DNA of 64,000 bases from Lentibacillus sp. JNUCC-1 (GCF_009741735.1 NZ_WHOH01000001.1:1674001-1738000), one strand, 5' to 3'. Counted from the stretch's first letter, positions 53,476 to 63,221 are shown. A program made the numbers and translations. The notes: generated from the sequence alone by a model not told the origin.

Positions 53476-55448
53476 GTTTCGTCTCCCCCTTCAAAATAAT
53501 CACTGAGCAGATCTTTCAATAAGGCTTCAGCATCTGCAATTGTTGTGTCTTCAATTTGCGTTGCGGCATTGGTCAAGTGGCCGCCGCCATTCATTTGTTC
53601 CATAATGACTTGCACATTAACCCTGCCAAGTGACCTTGCGCTAATGCCAATCCTGCCGTCTTTTCGTTCAGATATGACGAAGGATGCTTCAACACCTGAC
53701 ATGGTCAACAAGGTGTCAGCAGCTTGGGCAATCAAAATTGGATTGTACGTCTTGCCTTCTTCTCCTTTGGCAATGGCAACATTATCATGGGACATATCCG
53801 CAGTTTCAACGAGCCTGCTCCGTTTGATATAAAGGTCAAGATCCTCTTTGAGAAACTGTTGGACCAATATTGTATCAGCGCCCTGAGATCTCAGATAAGA
53901 TGCCGCATCAAATGTTCTGGACCCCGTCCTGAGGGTGAAGCTTTTCGTATCAACGATAATGCCTGCTAGGAGTGCAGTCGCTTCAAGCATTTTGAGTTTA
54001 AGTTTTTTCGGCTGGTATTCCAGCAGTTCAGTTACCAACTCAGCCGTGGATGATGCATAAGGTTCCATATAAACGAGGGTCGGGCTCTCGACGAATTCTT
54101 CTGCCCGGCGGTGATGATCGATCACCACTTTGTTATCTGTTTTGTTCAGAAGCCGCGGATGAACGACCATAGAAGGTTTATGCACATCAACCACAACAAT
54201 CAGACTGTCTGATGTTGTAAGGTCTTCTGCTTCCTCTGGGGTGACAAAATACTCCCAGACATCCTCATCCTGTTTGACCGCTTCAATTAAACGGTGGACC
54301 CCTGTGTCATTATCATCTGGATCAAACACAACATAACCGTTCACATCGTTAGCCCGGGCAATATTGGAAACACCTATTGCTGCCCCAATCGCATCCATGT
54401 CAGGCATCTGATGCCCCATTATGATCACATTATCACTGTCTTTCACAAGTTCACGCAAAGCATGTGAAATTACACGGGCACGTACTCGGGTGCGTTTTTC
54501 CATTGGATTTGTTTTGCCGCCATAGAAGCGAACTTTACCCGACTCGTCTTTAATGGCGACTTGGTCACCACCGCGTCCGAGCACAAGATCAAGGCTCGAC
54601 TGTGCAAGTTCTCCAAGTGCCGGAAGCGGTATCCGGCTCGCCCCCACACCTATACTGATCGTAAGCGGAACGTTTTGTTCGGTATCGATATTACGTACTT
54701 CATCCAGAATATCAAACCGGTTTTTCTCAAGTTTCTCAAGAATCGCTTGGGAAGCAATCGCGAGAAAACGTTCCTGTGATGTCCGTTTCAGATAAAGACC
54801 ATTCTCATGAGACCAGTTATTTAAAAGAGCCGTAACCTGAGAATTCAGCTGACTTTTACGGGTGTCTTCCATGTTTTGAGTGATTTCATCATAATTATCG
54901 AGATATATTACGGCTAAAACCGTCTGTTCTTCTTTAAATTTCTTCTCAATATCAACTTGTTCTGTACGATCGAATAAATAAAGCAGACGTTCTTCTTTTT
55001 TAATCGTTACTTTAAATACATAGTCGCCAAACTGAAGCATGTAATCCTCGTCATCTTCAATATGTTCTTTTAGATCCTCAGAAAAGATATTGAGTGATTT
55101 CCCTATCAGGGTATCTTCCCCGACAAGGTTGCTGATATAGGAGTTGGTCCATTCAATCATATATTCGTCATTATACAATATAATACCAATCGGCATCTCG
55201 AGCAAGGCTTCCTCGCCCACTTTTTTAATACGGGCACTGAGCGTCGAAATATAGCTTTCTGTTTCATATATGAGTGTCTTTTCCACCCACAAACTGTAGT
55301 AAATGGATAACCCTAACAAAACGGTCATCACAATGCCAAGCACCCAGTTGAAATACCATATAAAAGCTAACAGACCGATCGATAAACCATAAATCACAAG
55401 TAAATGGCTTCCGAGTTTACGTTTTCTATTGATACCAGGCAATCTCAT
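53472..55448 (-). CDS. gdpP: Cyclic-di-AMP phosphodiesterase GdpP (YybT)
   Basis: Membrane c-di-AMP phosphodiesterase controlling osmotic and wall stress. Order in 658 residues: two N-terminal helices (about 14-50), PAS domain, a degenerate GGDEF domain ([11 protein letters not shown] replaces the active loop) and the DHH/DHHA1 phosphodiesterase with [29 protein letters not shown] and [11 protein letters not shown]. The C-terminal [13 protein letters not shown] motif is complete. AGGAG precedes ATG 55448; 18 upstream codons are dropped. Confidence 0.97.
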   Translation of the reverse strand: MRLPGINRKRKLGSHLLVIYGLSIGLLAFIWYFNWVLGIVMTVLLGLSIYYSLWVEKTLIYETESYISTLSARIKKVGEEALLEMPIGIILYNDEYMIEWTNSYISNLVGEDTLIGKSLNIFSEDLKEHIEDDEDYMLQFGDYVFKVTIKKEERLLYLFDRTEQVDIEKKFKEEQTVLAVIYLDNYDEITQNMEDTRKSQLNSQVTALLNNWSHENGLYLKRTSQERFLAIASQAILEKLEKNRFDILDEVRNIDTEQNVPLTISIGVGASRIPLPALGELAQSSLDLVLGRGGDQVAIKDESGKVRFYGGKTNPMEKRTRVRARVISHALRELVKDSDNVIIMGHQMPDMDAIGAAIGVSNIARANDVNGYVVFDPDDNDTGVHRLIEAVKQDEDVWEYFVTPEEAEDLTTSDSLIVVVDVHKPSMVVHPRLLNKTDNKVVIDHHRRAEEFVESPTLVYMEPYASSTAELVTELLEYQPKKLKLKMLEATALLAGIIVDTKSFTLRTGSRTFDAASYLRSQGADTILVQQFLKEDLDLYIKRSRLVETADMSHDNVAIAKGEEGKTYNPILIAQAADTLLTMSGVEASFVISERKDGRIGISARSLGRVNVQVIMEQMNGGGHLTNAATQIEDTTIADAEALLKDLLSDYFEGGDET

Positions 55449-55519
55449 CAGCTCCTGTTTTCCTGCTTTTGGTGAAAGGACTCTGTTTCCGCTGCCTTCC
55501 ACTTTGTTCTTTAATCGGT

Positions 55520-56467
55520 CTATTTTTCACGATTTTCCATACGCTCCCTGACCCCAAATCCAATATCGACAATACCGATTAACCGGATAATGTAAAGCAT
55601 AATAAATGGCAATAATAATGTTACAACGACTGCGACAACAGGGATTGCTTTTGATAGGGATTTCGTATGAGCAAAAAAGAAAATAAACGAAAAGCCCTGC
55701 AATGTCAACAACAAGCCAACAAGCATCATAGCGTTATTTGCTGCCAGCAGAATCAGACTATCTGCATCCTGCACAAACAACCCGGCTATAAGTGCAAAAA
55801 AGTAGATCCATATAATCGATGTCGGTAAGCGCATGGAACGAAATGGCGGGAATCGATACGTCTTTCGTTCAATACGATTCAGCACTTTATAACTGAGCCA
55901 CTGGGTGATAAAGGCCATAAAGATCGAAGCAACAGCGAGACCAGCCGGCATATAGTCCGGCAATTGCTTGAATTGCTCTTTCATGGTTTCCATTTGCTGA
56001 CTCGCTTCTTCGTTAAGCCCAACTGTCGAAACAATCTCTTCTGTCATACTCAGCGACCTGTCAATCAGTTCGTTCGTTTCATCAATCCAATTGACGTCGA
56101 ACACAAACTGACTGAACACAAATACGAAGGCCAAACCAGCCACAAATCCGATAGTTCCGCTCGCCCATGTTTCGTAAGGGGTAAGTTTTTTGCGGAGGGC
56201 GACACCGATCATAATGCCGCCAAATGCTGCTGACACAGCAACTGGGATTGCGACTAGCGTGCCAAATAATAAGGCTAAAATTTGTGTAACTGCAAACATC
56301 AAGCCGACAGCTTTCAGGTCATACCTGGCTGCATACACCACGAATGGAATCGGCAAAGCGATGTTGGCAAATATGTTTAAGACGGGAATAAACATAGCAA
56401 CGATTAACAGTGCAATGAAAACAGCACTCATCATTGCCCCGTCTGCCATTTTCTTTGATACATTCAC
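55520..56467 (-). CDS. yybS: YybS, DUF2232 membrane protein
   Basis: The roughly 315-residue multi-pass membrane protein is always found beside gdpP in Bacilli. Eight or so helices; LPIPFVVYAARYDLKAVGLM and FGGIMIGVALRKKLTPYETW are of the DUF2232 type. It has a polar loop at about 130-170. Function unknown; a role near GdpP has been suggested by its context only. A GTG at 56467 is 9 bases from AGAGGTG and is preferred to GTG 56479; the true start is uncertain. Confidence 0.88.
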   Translation of the reverse strand: MNVSKKMADGAMMSAVFIALLIVAMFIPVLNIFANIALPIPFVVYAARYDLKAVGLMFAVTQILALLFGTLVAIPVAVSAAFGGIMIGVALRKKLTPYETWASGTIGFVAGLAFVFVFSQFVFDVNWIDETNELIDRSLSMTEEIVSTVGLNEEASQQMETMKEQFKQLPDYMPAGLAVASIFMAFITQWLSYKVLNRIERKTYRFPPFRSMRLPTSIIWIYFFALIAGLFVQDADSLILLAANNAMMLVGLLLTLQGFSFIFFFAHTKSLSKAIPVVAVVVTLLLPFIMLYIIRLIGIVDIGFGVRERMENREK

Positions 56468-56710
56468 GACTTCGGACACCTCTGTTACCCTGTTCAGGGC
56501 ACTTTGTCTAAACGCTTCATTACTCTATGATAACATGATTTCCGGTTTAATTGGTGTATGATCTGCCAGAAATAATTTCCCGGGCAATAATCGACAACTT
56601 TCATTTCGTTTTGATATGTTCATTGCATCATAAGCACCTTACAAGCAGTCTTGCTCTTTTTCAGTTATAATGGTCGGTATGCGAACATTAAACTCAAAAG
56701 GATGATGGCA

Positions 56711-57217
56711 ATGGTGCTCTGGCACACCTTCATACATAGTCTTAAGCTGCCAAGCAAACAAGCGATGTTTAAATTAAACCGTACCGGCATGGATATGGCT
56801 GTGATCTATATGCTAATTCTCATTTTCCTGAGCTCCATACCAACAGCTGTTCATATGCTCACATCAGGTACGAATGAAGCAGGAATAAATATTGCGTTTT
56901 GGCTCGTCTACTTTTTCTTTATTTTTTATCTGCCGATCACTGTGGTGGTCTTTCTAGCACTGACACTATTGGCCTACATCGGAACTCTAATCGCTAAACT
57001 CCTGAATAGAAAACTCAAATTATCCCTATTATGGAAAATGAGCGCCTATGCCAGTACGATTCCGGCACTTGCTTATACACTTTATGCTTTTATATTCCCG
57101 CTCAACTTATATATCATGTGGCTCATGATCGCATTTATAATGATCTACCTCGTCAAAATGATTACCGTTTATCCAAAACGCAAAATAAAGAAACCGCATC
57201 CCTCTCATGACCGATAA
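56711..57217 (+). CDS. DUF1189-like membrane protein
   Basis: The 168-residue protein begins MVLWHTFIHSLKLPSKQAMF and has four or five helices (for example MAVIYMLILIFLSSIP and PITVVVFLALTLLAYIGTLI). The N-terminal FIHSLKLPS resembles the DUF1189 start, a family with no assigned role. The start ATG 56711 follows AAAGGA by 8 bases. It is the only plus-strand gene in this core block and is divergent from yybS. Confidence 0.72.
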   Translation: MVLWHTFIHSLKLPSKQAMFKLNRTGMDMAVIYMLILIFLSSIPTAVHMLTSGTNEAGINIAFWLVYFFFIFYLPITVVVFLALTLLAYIGTLIAKLLNRKLKLSLLWKMSAYASTIPALAYTLYAFIFPLNLYIMWLMIAFIMIYLVKMITVYPKRKIKKPHPSHDR

Positions 57218-57227
57218 ATGAGATAAG

Positions 57228-57268
57228 GAAGGCCCCCAATGGATTGAACCATTGAGGGCCTTCTGCTT
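57228..57268. terminator. Bidirectional terminator
   Basis: GAAGGCCCCCAATGG and CCATTGAGGGCCTTC pair with one mismatch around ATTGAA, between the DUF1189 gene and rpsR. Confidence 0.85.
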
Positions 57269-57269
57269 A

Positions 57270-57500
57270 TTATTCTGCGGTATACGGCAATAAAGCCATT
57301 TGTCTTGCGCGTTTAATTGCTTTTGTCAATTTACGCTGATATTTTGCAGATGTTCCAGTTACACGGCGAGGAAGAATTTTTCCACGCTCAGAAATGAAAC
57401 GCTTCAGCAAATCCACGTCTTTATAGTCAATGTGCGTAATACCGTTCGCTGTGAAATAACATACTTTACGACGTCTTCCACGTCCACGACGAGCTGCCAT
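57270..57500 (-). CDS. rpsR: Small ribosomal subunit protein bS18
   Basis: 76 residues, full length: [20 protein letters not shown] and [20 protein letters not shown]. Binds beside S6 on the 30S platform. Third gene of rpsF-ssb-rpsR. The Cys at position 14 is a single cysteine, consistent with a zinc-independent paralogue. Confidence 0.98.
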   Translation of the reverse strand: MAARRGRGRRRKVCYFTANGITHIDYKDVDLLKRFISERGKILPRRVTGTSAKYQRKLTKAIKRARQMALLPYTAE

Positions 57501-57556
57501 AGTTTACGCCTCCCTTTTTCATGAATTAAAAGTTCAAGGTTTGTTTAAATCATCAG

Positions 57557-58039
57557 TTAGAATGGCAAGTCATCATCAGAAATGTCGATTGGCTCTCCTT
57601 CATCCTGAAAGATAGAATCTTTTTTCTGCTGATTTTGCCCTTGAGACTGATTTTGTCCCTGATATTGGTTCTGGTTCTGCTGGTATCCTGATGCACCTTG
57701 CCCGCGATTTTGTGAAGAGCCTTTTGGTTCCAGGAATTGTACACTGTCAGCTACGATTTCCGTAACGAAAACAGTCTTCCCATCCTGGGCTTCGAAAGTC
57801 CGTGTCTGGACGCGTCCATCGACACCGACCATGTTGCCTTTTTTCATGTAGTTTGCCAGGTTTTCAGCTGGTCTGCGCCAAACGACACAGTTGATAAAGT
57901 CTGCTTCACGTTCGCCTTGCTGATTGGAAAAAGGCCGATTTACTGCAATGGTAAAATTGGCTACTGCCACTCCGGATTGTGTATAACGTAGATCAGGATC
58001 CTTCGTTAATCTGCCGACTAAGACGACACGATTCAACAT
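57557..58039 (-). CDS. ssb: Single-stranded DNA-binding protein SsbA
   Basis: The 160-residue protein has the OB fold ([40 protein letters not shown]), a glutamine- and asparagine-rich flexible linker, and the acidic tip ISDDDLPF that recruits replication and repair partners. AAGGGGTGG lies about 7 bases before ATG 58039; the three codons upstream are omitted. Middle gene of the rpsF operon. Confidence 0.97.
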   Translation of the reverse strand: MLNRVVLVGRLTKDPDLRYTQSGVAVANFTIAVNRPFSNQQGEREADFINCVVWRRPAENLANYMKKGNMVGVDGRVQTRTFEAQDGKTVFVTEIVADSVQFLEPKGSSQNRGQGASGYQQNQNQYQGQNQSQGQNQQKKDSIFQDEGEPIDISDDDLPF

Positions 58040-58055
58040 CAGAACCACCCCTTAT

Positions 58056-58346
58056 TTATTGATCTTCTTCGCGAATTGCCATATGACGGATAATGTCATC
58101 GGTGAATTTCGCCTGACGATCGAACTCATTGATTGCATTCTCGTCGCCAGAGAAATTAATAACAACATAATGTCCATCACGATAGTCGTTAATTTCATAA
58201 GCAAGACGTTTCTTGCCTTTATCATCAACTTTTTCAACTTCCGCGCCGTTGTCAGTCAGCACTTTGTTAAACCGCTCAATCAAAGCAGTTTGTGCTTCCT
58301 CTTCCATGTCCGGGCGGATGATGTACATGATTTCATATTTTTTCAT
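58056..58346 (-). CDS. rpsF: Small ribosomal subunit protein bS6
   Basis: 96 residues, full length: [20 protein letters not shown], then [20 protein letters not shown]. Binds S18 to form the platform heterodimer. First gene of the rpsF-ssb-rpsR operon. GGAGG is placed 7-8 bases before ATG 58346. The mRNA leader holds a candidate S6:S18 binding hairpin. Confidence 0.98.
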   Translation of the reverse strand: MKKYEIMYIIRPDMEEEAQTALIERFNKVLTDNGAEVEKVDDKGKKRLAYEINDYRDGHYVVINFSGDENAINEFDRQAKFTDDIIRHMAIREEDQ

Positions 58347-58366
58347 CCGTTACACCTCCTTTTGGT

Positions 58367-58399
58367 CTTGGCGGCCCCTTTTATTTAAAAAGGAGCAAG
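58367..58399 (-). promoter_or_regulatory. Candidate S6:S18 autoregulatory leader hairpin of rpsF
   Basis: On the minus strand CTTG-CT-CCTTTT, loop TAAAT, AAAAGG-GGCCGC-CAAG folds into a stem with an asymmetric internal loop containing CCG, just upstream of the ribosome site. A CCG internal loop is the feature of the known S6:S18 leader motif that imitates 16S rRNA. Confidence 0.6.
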
Positions 58400-58492
58400 G
58401 AGCAATTAAATATCATTACTCACATCGATTGATTATATCAAATCTGATATAAAAACACAACAGTTTAAGGGATCCTGTCATTTGTTTTTGTT

Positions 58493-59593
58493 TTACACAT
58501 TAAACCGGAAATGTATGACGTCACCGTCTCTTACCACATATGCCTTGCCTTCTAAACGCACTCTGCCTTTTTCTCGTGCGACTCCCATCGATCCAGCTTC
58601 AATCAGATCATCATAGGAAACCGTCTCGGCCCGGATAAAGCCCCGCTCAAAATCTGTATGAATAATGCCTGCTGCTTGCGGCGCTTTCATGCCGATTCGA
58701 AATGTCCAAGCACGCACTTCCTGCTCACCTGCTGTAAAAAAGGTGCCTAAGTCGAGTAAATGGTAGCTTGCCTTTATCAGCTTGTCCAGACCAGATTCAG
58801 CAATCCCAAGCTCTTCAAGGAACATTGCTTTTTCTTCAGCGTCAAGTTCAGCAATTTCTTCTTCCACTTTCGCACTGATGGTTATGACTTCCGAACCCTC
58901 TTTTTCAGCATGCGCTTTGACAGCTTGGACAAAGGCATTGGCTTCGGGCTCAGAAACCTCTTCCTCACTTACATTAGCCACATATAACATCGGCTTGGAG
59001 GTCAACAGATGCAAACCTCTTACAATAACGTATTCTTCATCACTGAATTCAAGGGCTCTTGCCGGCAGCTCGGACTCGAGACCTTCCTTCAATTTCTGCA
59101 GCACATTGTACTCAGCTGCTGCATCTTTGTCTTTCTGTCTGGCCAACTTTTCCACTCTCTGGTGCCGTTTAGCCACCGTTTCCATGTCTGCCAAAATCAA
59201 CTCCAGATTAATGGTTTCAATATCATCAATTGGATCGACTTTACCAGAGACATGGGTAATGTTCTCATCTTCAAAACAGCGCACAACCTGACAAATCGCA
59301 TCGACCTGTCTAATATGAGATAAAAACTGATTGCCCAGTCCTTCACCCTTGCTGGCACCTTTTACAATACCAGCAATATCCGTAAATTCGAACGTGGTTG
59401 GGACTGTTTTTTTCGGATTCACAACTTCTGTTAATTTATTTAAGCGATCGTCGGGAACTTCCACAATCCCCACGTTTGGATCAATCGTTGCAAACGGGTA
59501 ATTTGCAGCTTCTGCCCCAGCTTGGGTAATCGCATTGAACAATGTTGATTTGCCGACATTGGGCAGCCCGACAATTCCTGCTGTTAAAGCCAT
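58493..59593 (-). CDS. ychF: Redox-regulated P-loop ATPase YchF
   Basis: Obg-like ATPase, 366 residues, that binds ribosomes and responds to oxidative stress. The nucleotide motifs are GLPNVGKSTLFNA (G1), DIAGIVKGASKG (G3) and the altered NVSE (G4) that favours ATP. TGS domain at the C-terminus (AGEQEVRAWTFRIGMKAPQA and RVRLEGKAYVVRDGDVIHFR). AAGGAG precedes ATG 59593. Corresponds to yyaF in B. subtilis. Confidence 0.97.
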   Translation of the reverse strand: MALTAGIVGLPNVGKSTLFNAITQAGAEAANYPFATIDPNVGIVEVPDDRLNKLTEVVNPKKTVPTTFEFTDIAGIVKGASKGEGLGNQFLSHIRQVDAICQVVRCFEDENITHVSGKVDPIDDIETINLELILADMETVAKRHQRVEKLARQKDKDAAAEYNVLQKLKEGLESELPARALEFSDEEYVIVRGLHLLTSKPMLYVANVSEEEVSEPEANAFVQAVKAHAEKEGSEVITISAKVEEEIAELDAEEKAMFLEELGIAESGLDKLIKASYHLLDLGTFFTAGEQEVRAWTFRIGMKAPQAAGIIHTDFERGFIRAETVSYDDLIEAGSMGVAREKGRVRLEGKAYVVRDGDVIHFRFNV

Positions 59594-59686
59594 AAAACTT
59601 TCAACTCCTTAAGGTTACCATTCATATGAACGCGTTGGTCATACCAATTATAGAGTCAACCGCCCCATTTGACAAGAAATGAAAAA

Positions 59687-59732
59687 GCAAAAATAGCCCC
59701 GTTGCAAAAGCCATTTTTGCTTTTTTAGCAGC
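59687..59732. terminator. Terminator of the DUF951 gene
   Basis: AAAAAGCAAAAATGGC pairs with GCTATTTTTGCTTTTT (one mismatch) across about 12 bases. T tracts on both strands. Confidence 0.8.
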
Positions 59733-59831
59733 AATTCCTCTATTTTGTTTCAAACAGAAGCTTCAAATAGTCATTTCACATCTGTTAGGCAAAAATTTAA
59801 CCTATTTTTGAATTTGTAATATTAAAATAAA

Positions 59832-60029
59832 TTAACCTTCTGCTTTTTCCAAAATGGTCTTCATTTTTTTCGTAAAGTCACGACGCGGAATCATGACACT
59901 GTGCCCGCACCCCAGACATTTAATGCGAATATCCATCCCCATGCGAATAATCTGCCAGCGATTCTCTCCGCATGGATGCGGTTTTTTCATTTGAACAATA
60001 TCATTCAATTCAAACTCTTTATCTGCCAT
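59832..60029 (-). CDS. DUF951 small protein (YyzM-like)
   Basis: The 65-residue protein has the DUF951 pattern: ELNDIVQMKKPHPCGENRWQ, then IRIKCLGCGHSVMIPRRDF. Cys residues (PCG, CLGC) suggest a small zinc- or RNA-binding fold, unproved. It sits in its usual place between ychF and the yyaC region. GGAGGAAAGACTG precedes ATG 60029. Confidence 0.92.
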   Translation of the reverse strand: MADKEFELNDIVQMKKPHPCGENRWQIIRMGMDIRIKCLGCGHSVMIPRRDFTKKMKTILEKAEG

Positions 60030-60119
60030 CAGTCTTTCCTCCCTGATCCACTCACTGTGTTCACCTTCTTAAATTCTATAACAAATTCACTTAATTTGGA
60101 AGCTTGCAGATCATGGCTT

Positions 60120-61139
60120 TTATTTCTTAGCCGTTTTATACCATAACGGAAATAAAAGCAGTCGTGTCAGCACATAGAGATTTAATAGTCCATATATAGG
60201 ATAAATGTACCCAATTAAAGTTGAAAAACCGAGCATTGTCAATGGGAGCATCGCTAACAACAGACCTGTAACCAGAAGCCACAACGGCAGTCTGACTCTG
60301 TTTGCCATTCGTGTGACCAGCCCCATAATGCCAGATGCAGCTGTGGTAAATATGGCAAACCACAGCAAAACAGACATCAGCAATAGCATATGAAAGGAAT
60401 AATGTTTAAGTATCGCAAACAATGGAATCTCATACAATAAGAGCTCTTCAGATATCTGAATCAAGCTGCTGTTATAGATGAACGAAATCGTTCCAAGGAT
60501 CAGCCCACTTCCAATCCCTGCGATCATAATTTCTTTTTTAGATTTAATTTTAGAACCAATTGCCCCTAATACCGCAATGAGCGGCAATATATTTAGCGCT
60601 GTAAAAGGAAACGCAGCTGTCCAGTTGCTCTGTTCATGCCAATGGGAAAAGAGCATTAATTCCTGGTCATGCGTGAACTTTAACAACACATACAGCAGTC
60701 CACCCAAAAGCAGTGGCAATATATAACGATTAATGGCAATCAATCCGTTAATATCATTCAAAAACAACACAATCAACGCACCAACCATAACGATGATACC
60801 TGTCCAATAGGAGAAATTAAATGCCTGAGCCGTCGCCCCACTCCCCGCAATCATCACAACAGTGGTTGTAAACAAATAAATAAAAATCATAATATCATAG
60901 ATTCGTGTCATTCGTTTCCCGACAATCATCTGCAAAACCGGATAATATTGCGTCGAACGCTTTTCATGACTGACCAGCATAATTACAATGCAACTTGTTG
61001 AAAAAAAGATTGCAAACAATAATATGGCCAGTCCGCTTTCATGCCCAAAGAACTGCCACAGCTCCTGTCCGGAAGCATATCCTGCTCCAATCGTTGTTCC
61101 AATGATTAAAAACATCCAGCTTAAACCGCCCCGCATCAT
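60120..61139 (-). CDS. YkvI-family membrane protein (LeuT-fold transporter-like)
   Basis: The 339-residue protein has about ten helices. The unwound first helix GTTIGAGYASGQELWQFFG is the family signature (APC/LeuT fold). Middle block LPLLLGGLLYVLLKF and late block FAIFTTAASGIMGLVTRMAN also fit. YkvI relatives are uncharacterised; sodium- or proton-coupled transport is inferred from fold. It is divergent from yyaC with only about 100 bases between coding regions. Confidence 0.85.
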   Translation of the reverse strand: MMRGGLSWMFLIIGTTIGAGYASGQELWQFFGHESGLAILLFAIFFSTSCIVIMLVSHEKRSTQYYPVLQMIVGKRMTRIYDIMIFIYLFTTTVVMIAGSGATAQAFNFSYWTGIIVMVGALIVLFLNDINGLIAINRYILPLLLGGLLYVLLKFTHDQELMLFSHWHEQSNWTAAFPFTALNILPLIAVLGAIGSKIKSKKEIMIAGIGSGLILGTISFIYNSSLIQISEELLLYEIPLFAILKHYSFHMLLLMSVLLWFAIFTTAASGIMGLVTRMANRVRLPLWLLVTGLLLAMLPLTMLGFSTLIGYIYPIYGLLNLYVLTRLLLFPLWYKTAKK

Positions 61140-61243
61140 CTATGACCCCCAGATTCAAGTATGCTCGTACATTTTTCAGATTGATGTATAGAAAGCTTTT
61201 TTTATCCGTATACTTATATCAATATGTATGTGGAGGCAAAGCT

Positions 61244-61855
61244 ATGAATCTCGGGAAACAAATACAGGAGAAAAACACTTATGTGCGAATTCAACATACA
61301 GATCCCCAGGCCATTACCACCATAGCCCGGACGCTGCTTAACTGGACACCTACAACACCACGGGAATATGTTGTGGTGTTTGTTGGGACAGACCGTTCCA
61401 CGGGCGATGCCCTCGGGCCGCTTGCCGGTTCTTACTTAGCAGACCTAAAGCCAAGACACCTTACCATTTACGGCACTTTGCACGAGCCAGTGCATGCCAT
61501 GAATCTTAACGACTATAACACCCTTATCCATCAGCAACACCGAAATCCTTTTATCATTGCAGTCGATGCCTGTCTTGGGAAAACCTCCTCCATTGGGACC
61601 TTGATTGCAGAAAAAGCATCTTTAAAGCCTGGATCAGCGCTAAATAAGGCACTCCCGGAAATTGGAGATATTCATCTGACAGGCGTTGTAAATATAGGCG
61701 GTTTTATGGCCCATTCTGTTTTGCAAAACACAAGACTTTCCATTGTATATGACATGGCTAAACAAATTGCAGCTATTTTTGATATGCTCGATCGCCAATT
61801 AACACACCTCACCCCACCCGCTGTTGTAAAACGATCTGACAATCAGACGGGTTAA
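61244..61855 (+). CDS. yyaC: Spore protein YyaC, DUF1256
   Basis: The 203-residue protein is related to the GPR germination protease fold. Visible blocks: EYVVVFVGTDRSTGDALGPL, YGTLHEPVHAMNLNDY, FIIAVDACLGKTSSIGTLIA and LTGVVNIGGFMAHSVLQNTR. Synthesised in sporulating cells in B. subtilis, with a presumed role in spore maturation. GGAGG is seven bases before ATG 61244; an open frame of 34 more codons is discarded. It confirms the spore-forming lineage. Confidence 0.95.
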   Translation: MNLGKQIQEKNTYVRIQHTDPQAITTIARTLLNWTPTTPREYVVVFVGTDRSTGDALGPLAGSYLADLKPRHLTIYGTLHEPVHAMNLNDYNTLIHQQHRNPFIIAVDACLGKTSSIGTLIAEKASLKPGSALNKALPEIGDIHLTGVVNIGGFMAHSVLQNTRLSIVYDMAKQIAAIFDMLDRQLTHLTPPAVVKRSDNQTG

Positions 61856-61858
61856 CAC

Positions 61859-61893
61859 AAAAAAACGACCTTCCAATACGAAAGGTCGCTAAG
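61859..61893 (-). terminator. Hairpin with T tract on the minus strand
   Basis: CGACCTTTCG and CGAAAGGTCG arms with loop TATTGG (minus strand) are followed by TTTTTTT. On the plus strand the T tract is missing, so it may act on a minus-strand transcript from the repeat island. Confidence 0.65.
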
Positions 61894-62046
61894 ACATAAC
61901 TAAACTATTCCATTATATTTAAAACAGATGCCTCCCCTGCGCAGTTAAACCAGTCAATGAAAAGTAGACACAAACTCCGAACCAGAAAAAACTTGGCTAT
62001 ACTCAAGATGAGAGTGTCGTGATTTCCGCTTTAGGGAGTCGCTTTA

Positions 62047-62345
62047 ACTTTATCACAGTTCAAGTGCGACATCTGTTCAACTAACCTACTTTCACAGTGT
62101 CTTCTTTGCCAAGAAGCCTGCAGGACGCAGGTCGTTCGATGTTGGCGCAGGACGCGCCGGTTTTAATCGAACATCCCCTGATGCCTCCTTGCTCCTGCAA
62201 GGGATATATCCACGTAGCCAAAGAAAAGCATCTTTGCCCGGTTAGCCCCGACAAGCTTAAGAAAGAATTTGGAGTGGCGGTTTATGCCACAGAGTATTCT
62301 TTCTTAAGACAAAGATGCTGGACAAAGGGCGGTTTTAGTCGACCC
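62047..62345. repeat. Compound interspersed repeat, nested hairpins (copy 2)
   Basis: 62047-62109 matches 47549-47611. An added module follows at 62110-62195, including the hairpin GTTCGAT-GTT-GGCGC-AGGAC-GCGCC-GGTTTTA-ATCGAAC (62134-62172). Then a copy of the 47612-47663 hairpin (62196-62341) is interrupted by a second hairpin at 62227-62319 with arms AGCATCTTTG, CTTAAGAAAGAAT and apex GTGGC-GGTTTAT-GCCAC. No gene in 61894-62480. Confidence 0.75.
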
Positions 62346-62480
62346 TCCCTAGTCACAAGTTAGTTCGCATTTTATGGAAATAATGCTTTGTGAACTACTC
62401 CCCACTTCGCTGTGCTTGAAGAAAGAATCTTTTTGGCTAAAAAATTAAATAACACCCATCTTTTCGGAGGATGGTTTTGT

Positions 62481-63190
62481 TTAAAACAAATAATAAATGT
62501 AATAAATGATGGCCACTAACACAAGGGATGGTAGCAGGTTCCCAATTCGAATCTTGGTGATTTTCAAGAAGTTCAAGCCAATGGCGAGGATCAATACACC
62601 ACCTATGGACGTCACTTCAGCAATCAAACCGTTCAAAAACGCCTCAGGCACCCATTTTTCGATTTGTGTTGCGAGCAAAGTAATGGTCCCCTGATAGAGC
62701 ACAACTGGGATGAATGATAATAAGACACCACCTCCGAGTGTGGTCGTCAACACCAGTGCGGTAAAGCCGTCCAGAACACTTTTAGTCAGCAATACTTCAT
62801 GATCACCTCGGATGCCGCTGTCCAGTGAGCCGATAATCGCCATTGCGCCAACACCGAATATGAGAGTTGCTGTGACAAAACCTTGTGAAAAGCTCTTGCC
62901 CCTTCAGTCGTGGAGCGGGCAAATCGATTCGCACACCAATTGCCGATGCGGTCCAGCCACTCTTCCACTTTTAAAAACTCACCTATCACACCACCGAGCA
63001 GCATACTCAATAACACCACAATGATAACCTCTGTTTTGAAGGCCATCTGCATACCAATCAAGATCACGACCAAACCGATGCCATGTGTAACAGTTTCTTT
63101 CACCCGATCGGGGATCTTTGAAAAAAACATTCCCAGTAAACTGCCTAAAATAATACATAACCCATTCACAATGGTCCCAAATAAAACCAT
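62481..63190 (-). pseudogene. DUF554 membrane protein, one frameshift
   Basis: The first frame (63190 to about 62900) encodes MVLFGTIVNGLCIILGSLLG and more helices, to RFARSTTEG. The second gives KSFSQGFVTATLIFGVGAMA, IIGSLDSGIRGDHEVLLTKS and four helices to the end. Adding one G to the GGGG (plus-strand CCCC at 62899-62902) makes EGGKSF and a single 237-residue DUF554 protein. DUF554 is a widespread, uncharacterised transporter-like family. ATG 63190 with GGGGGAG upstream. Probably a consensus error. Confidence 0.85.
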
Positions 63191-63221
63191 AGCATCTCCC
63201 CCATTCGTAAGCGAAAGGGTT

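Noticed and set aside
62097..62363. Plus-strand frame of 88 codons in the repeat island
   Set aside because: It runs through nested palindromes that differ between copies. No ribosome site or domain.
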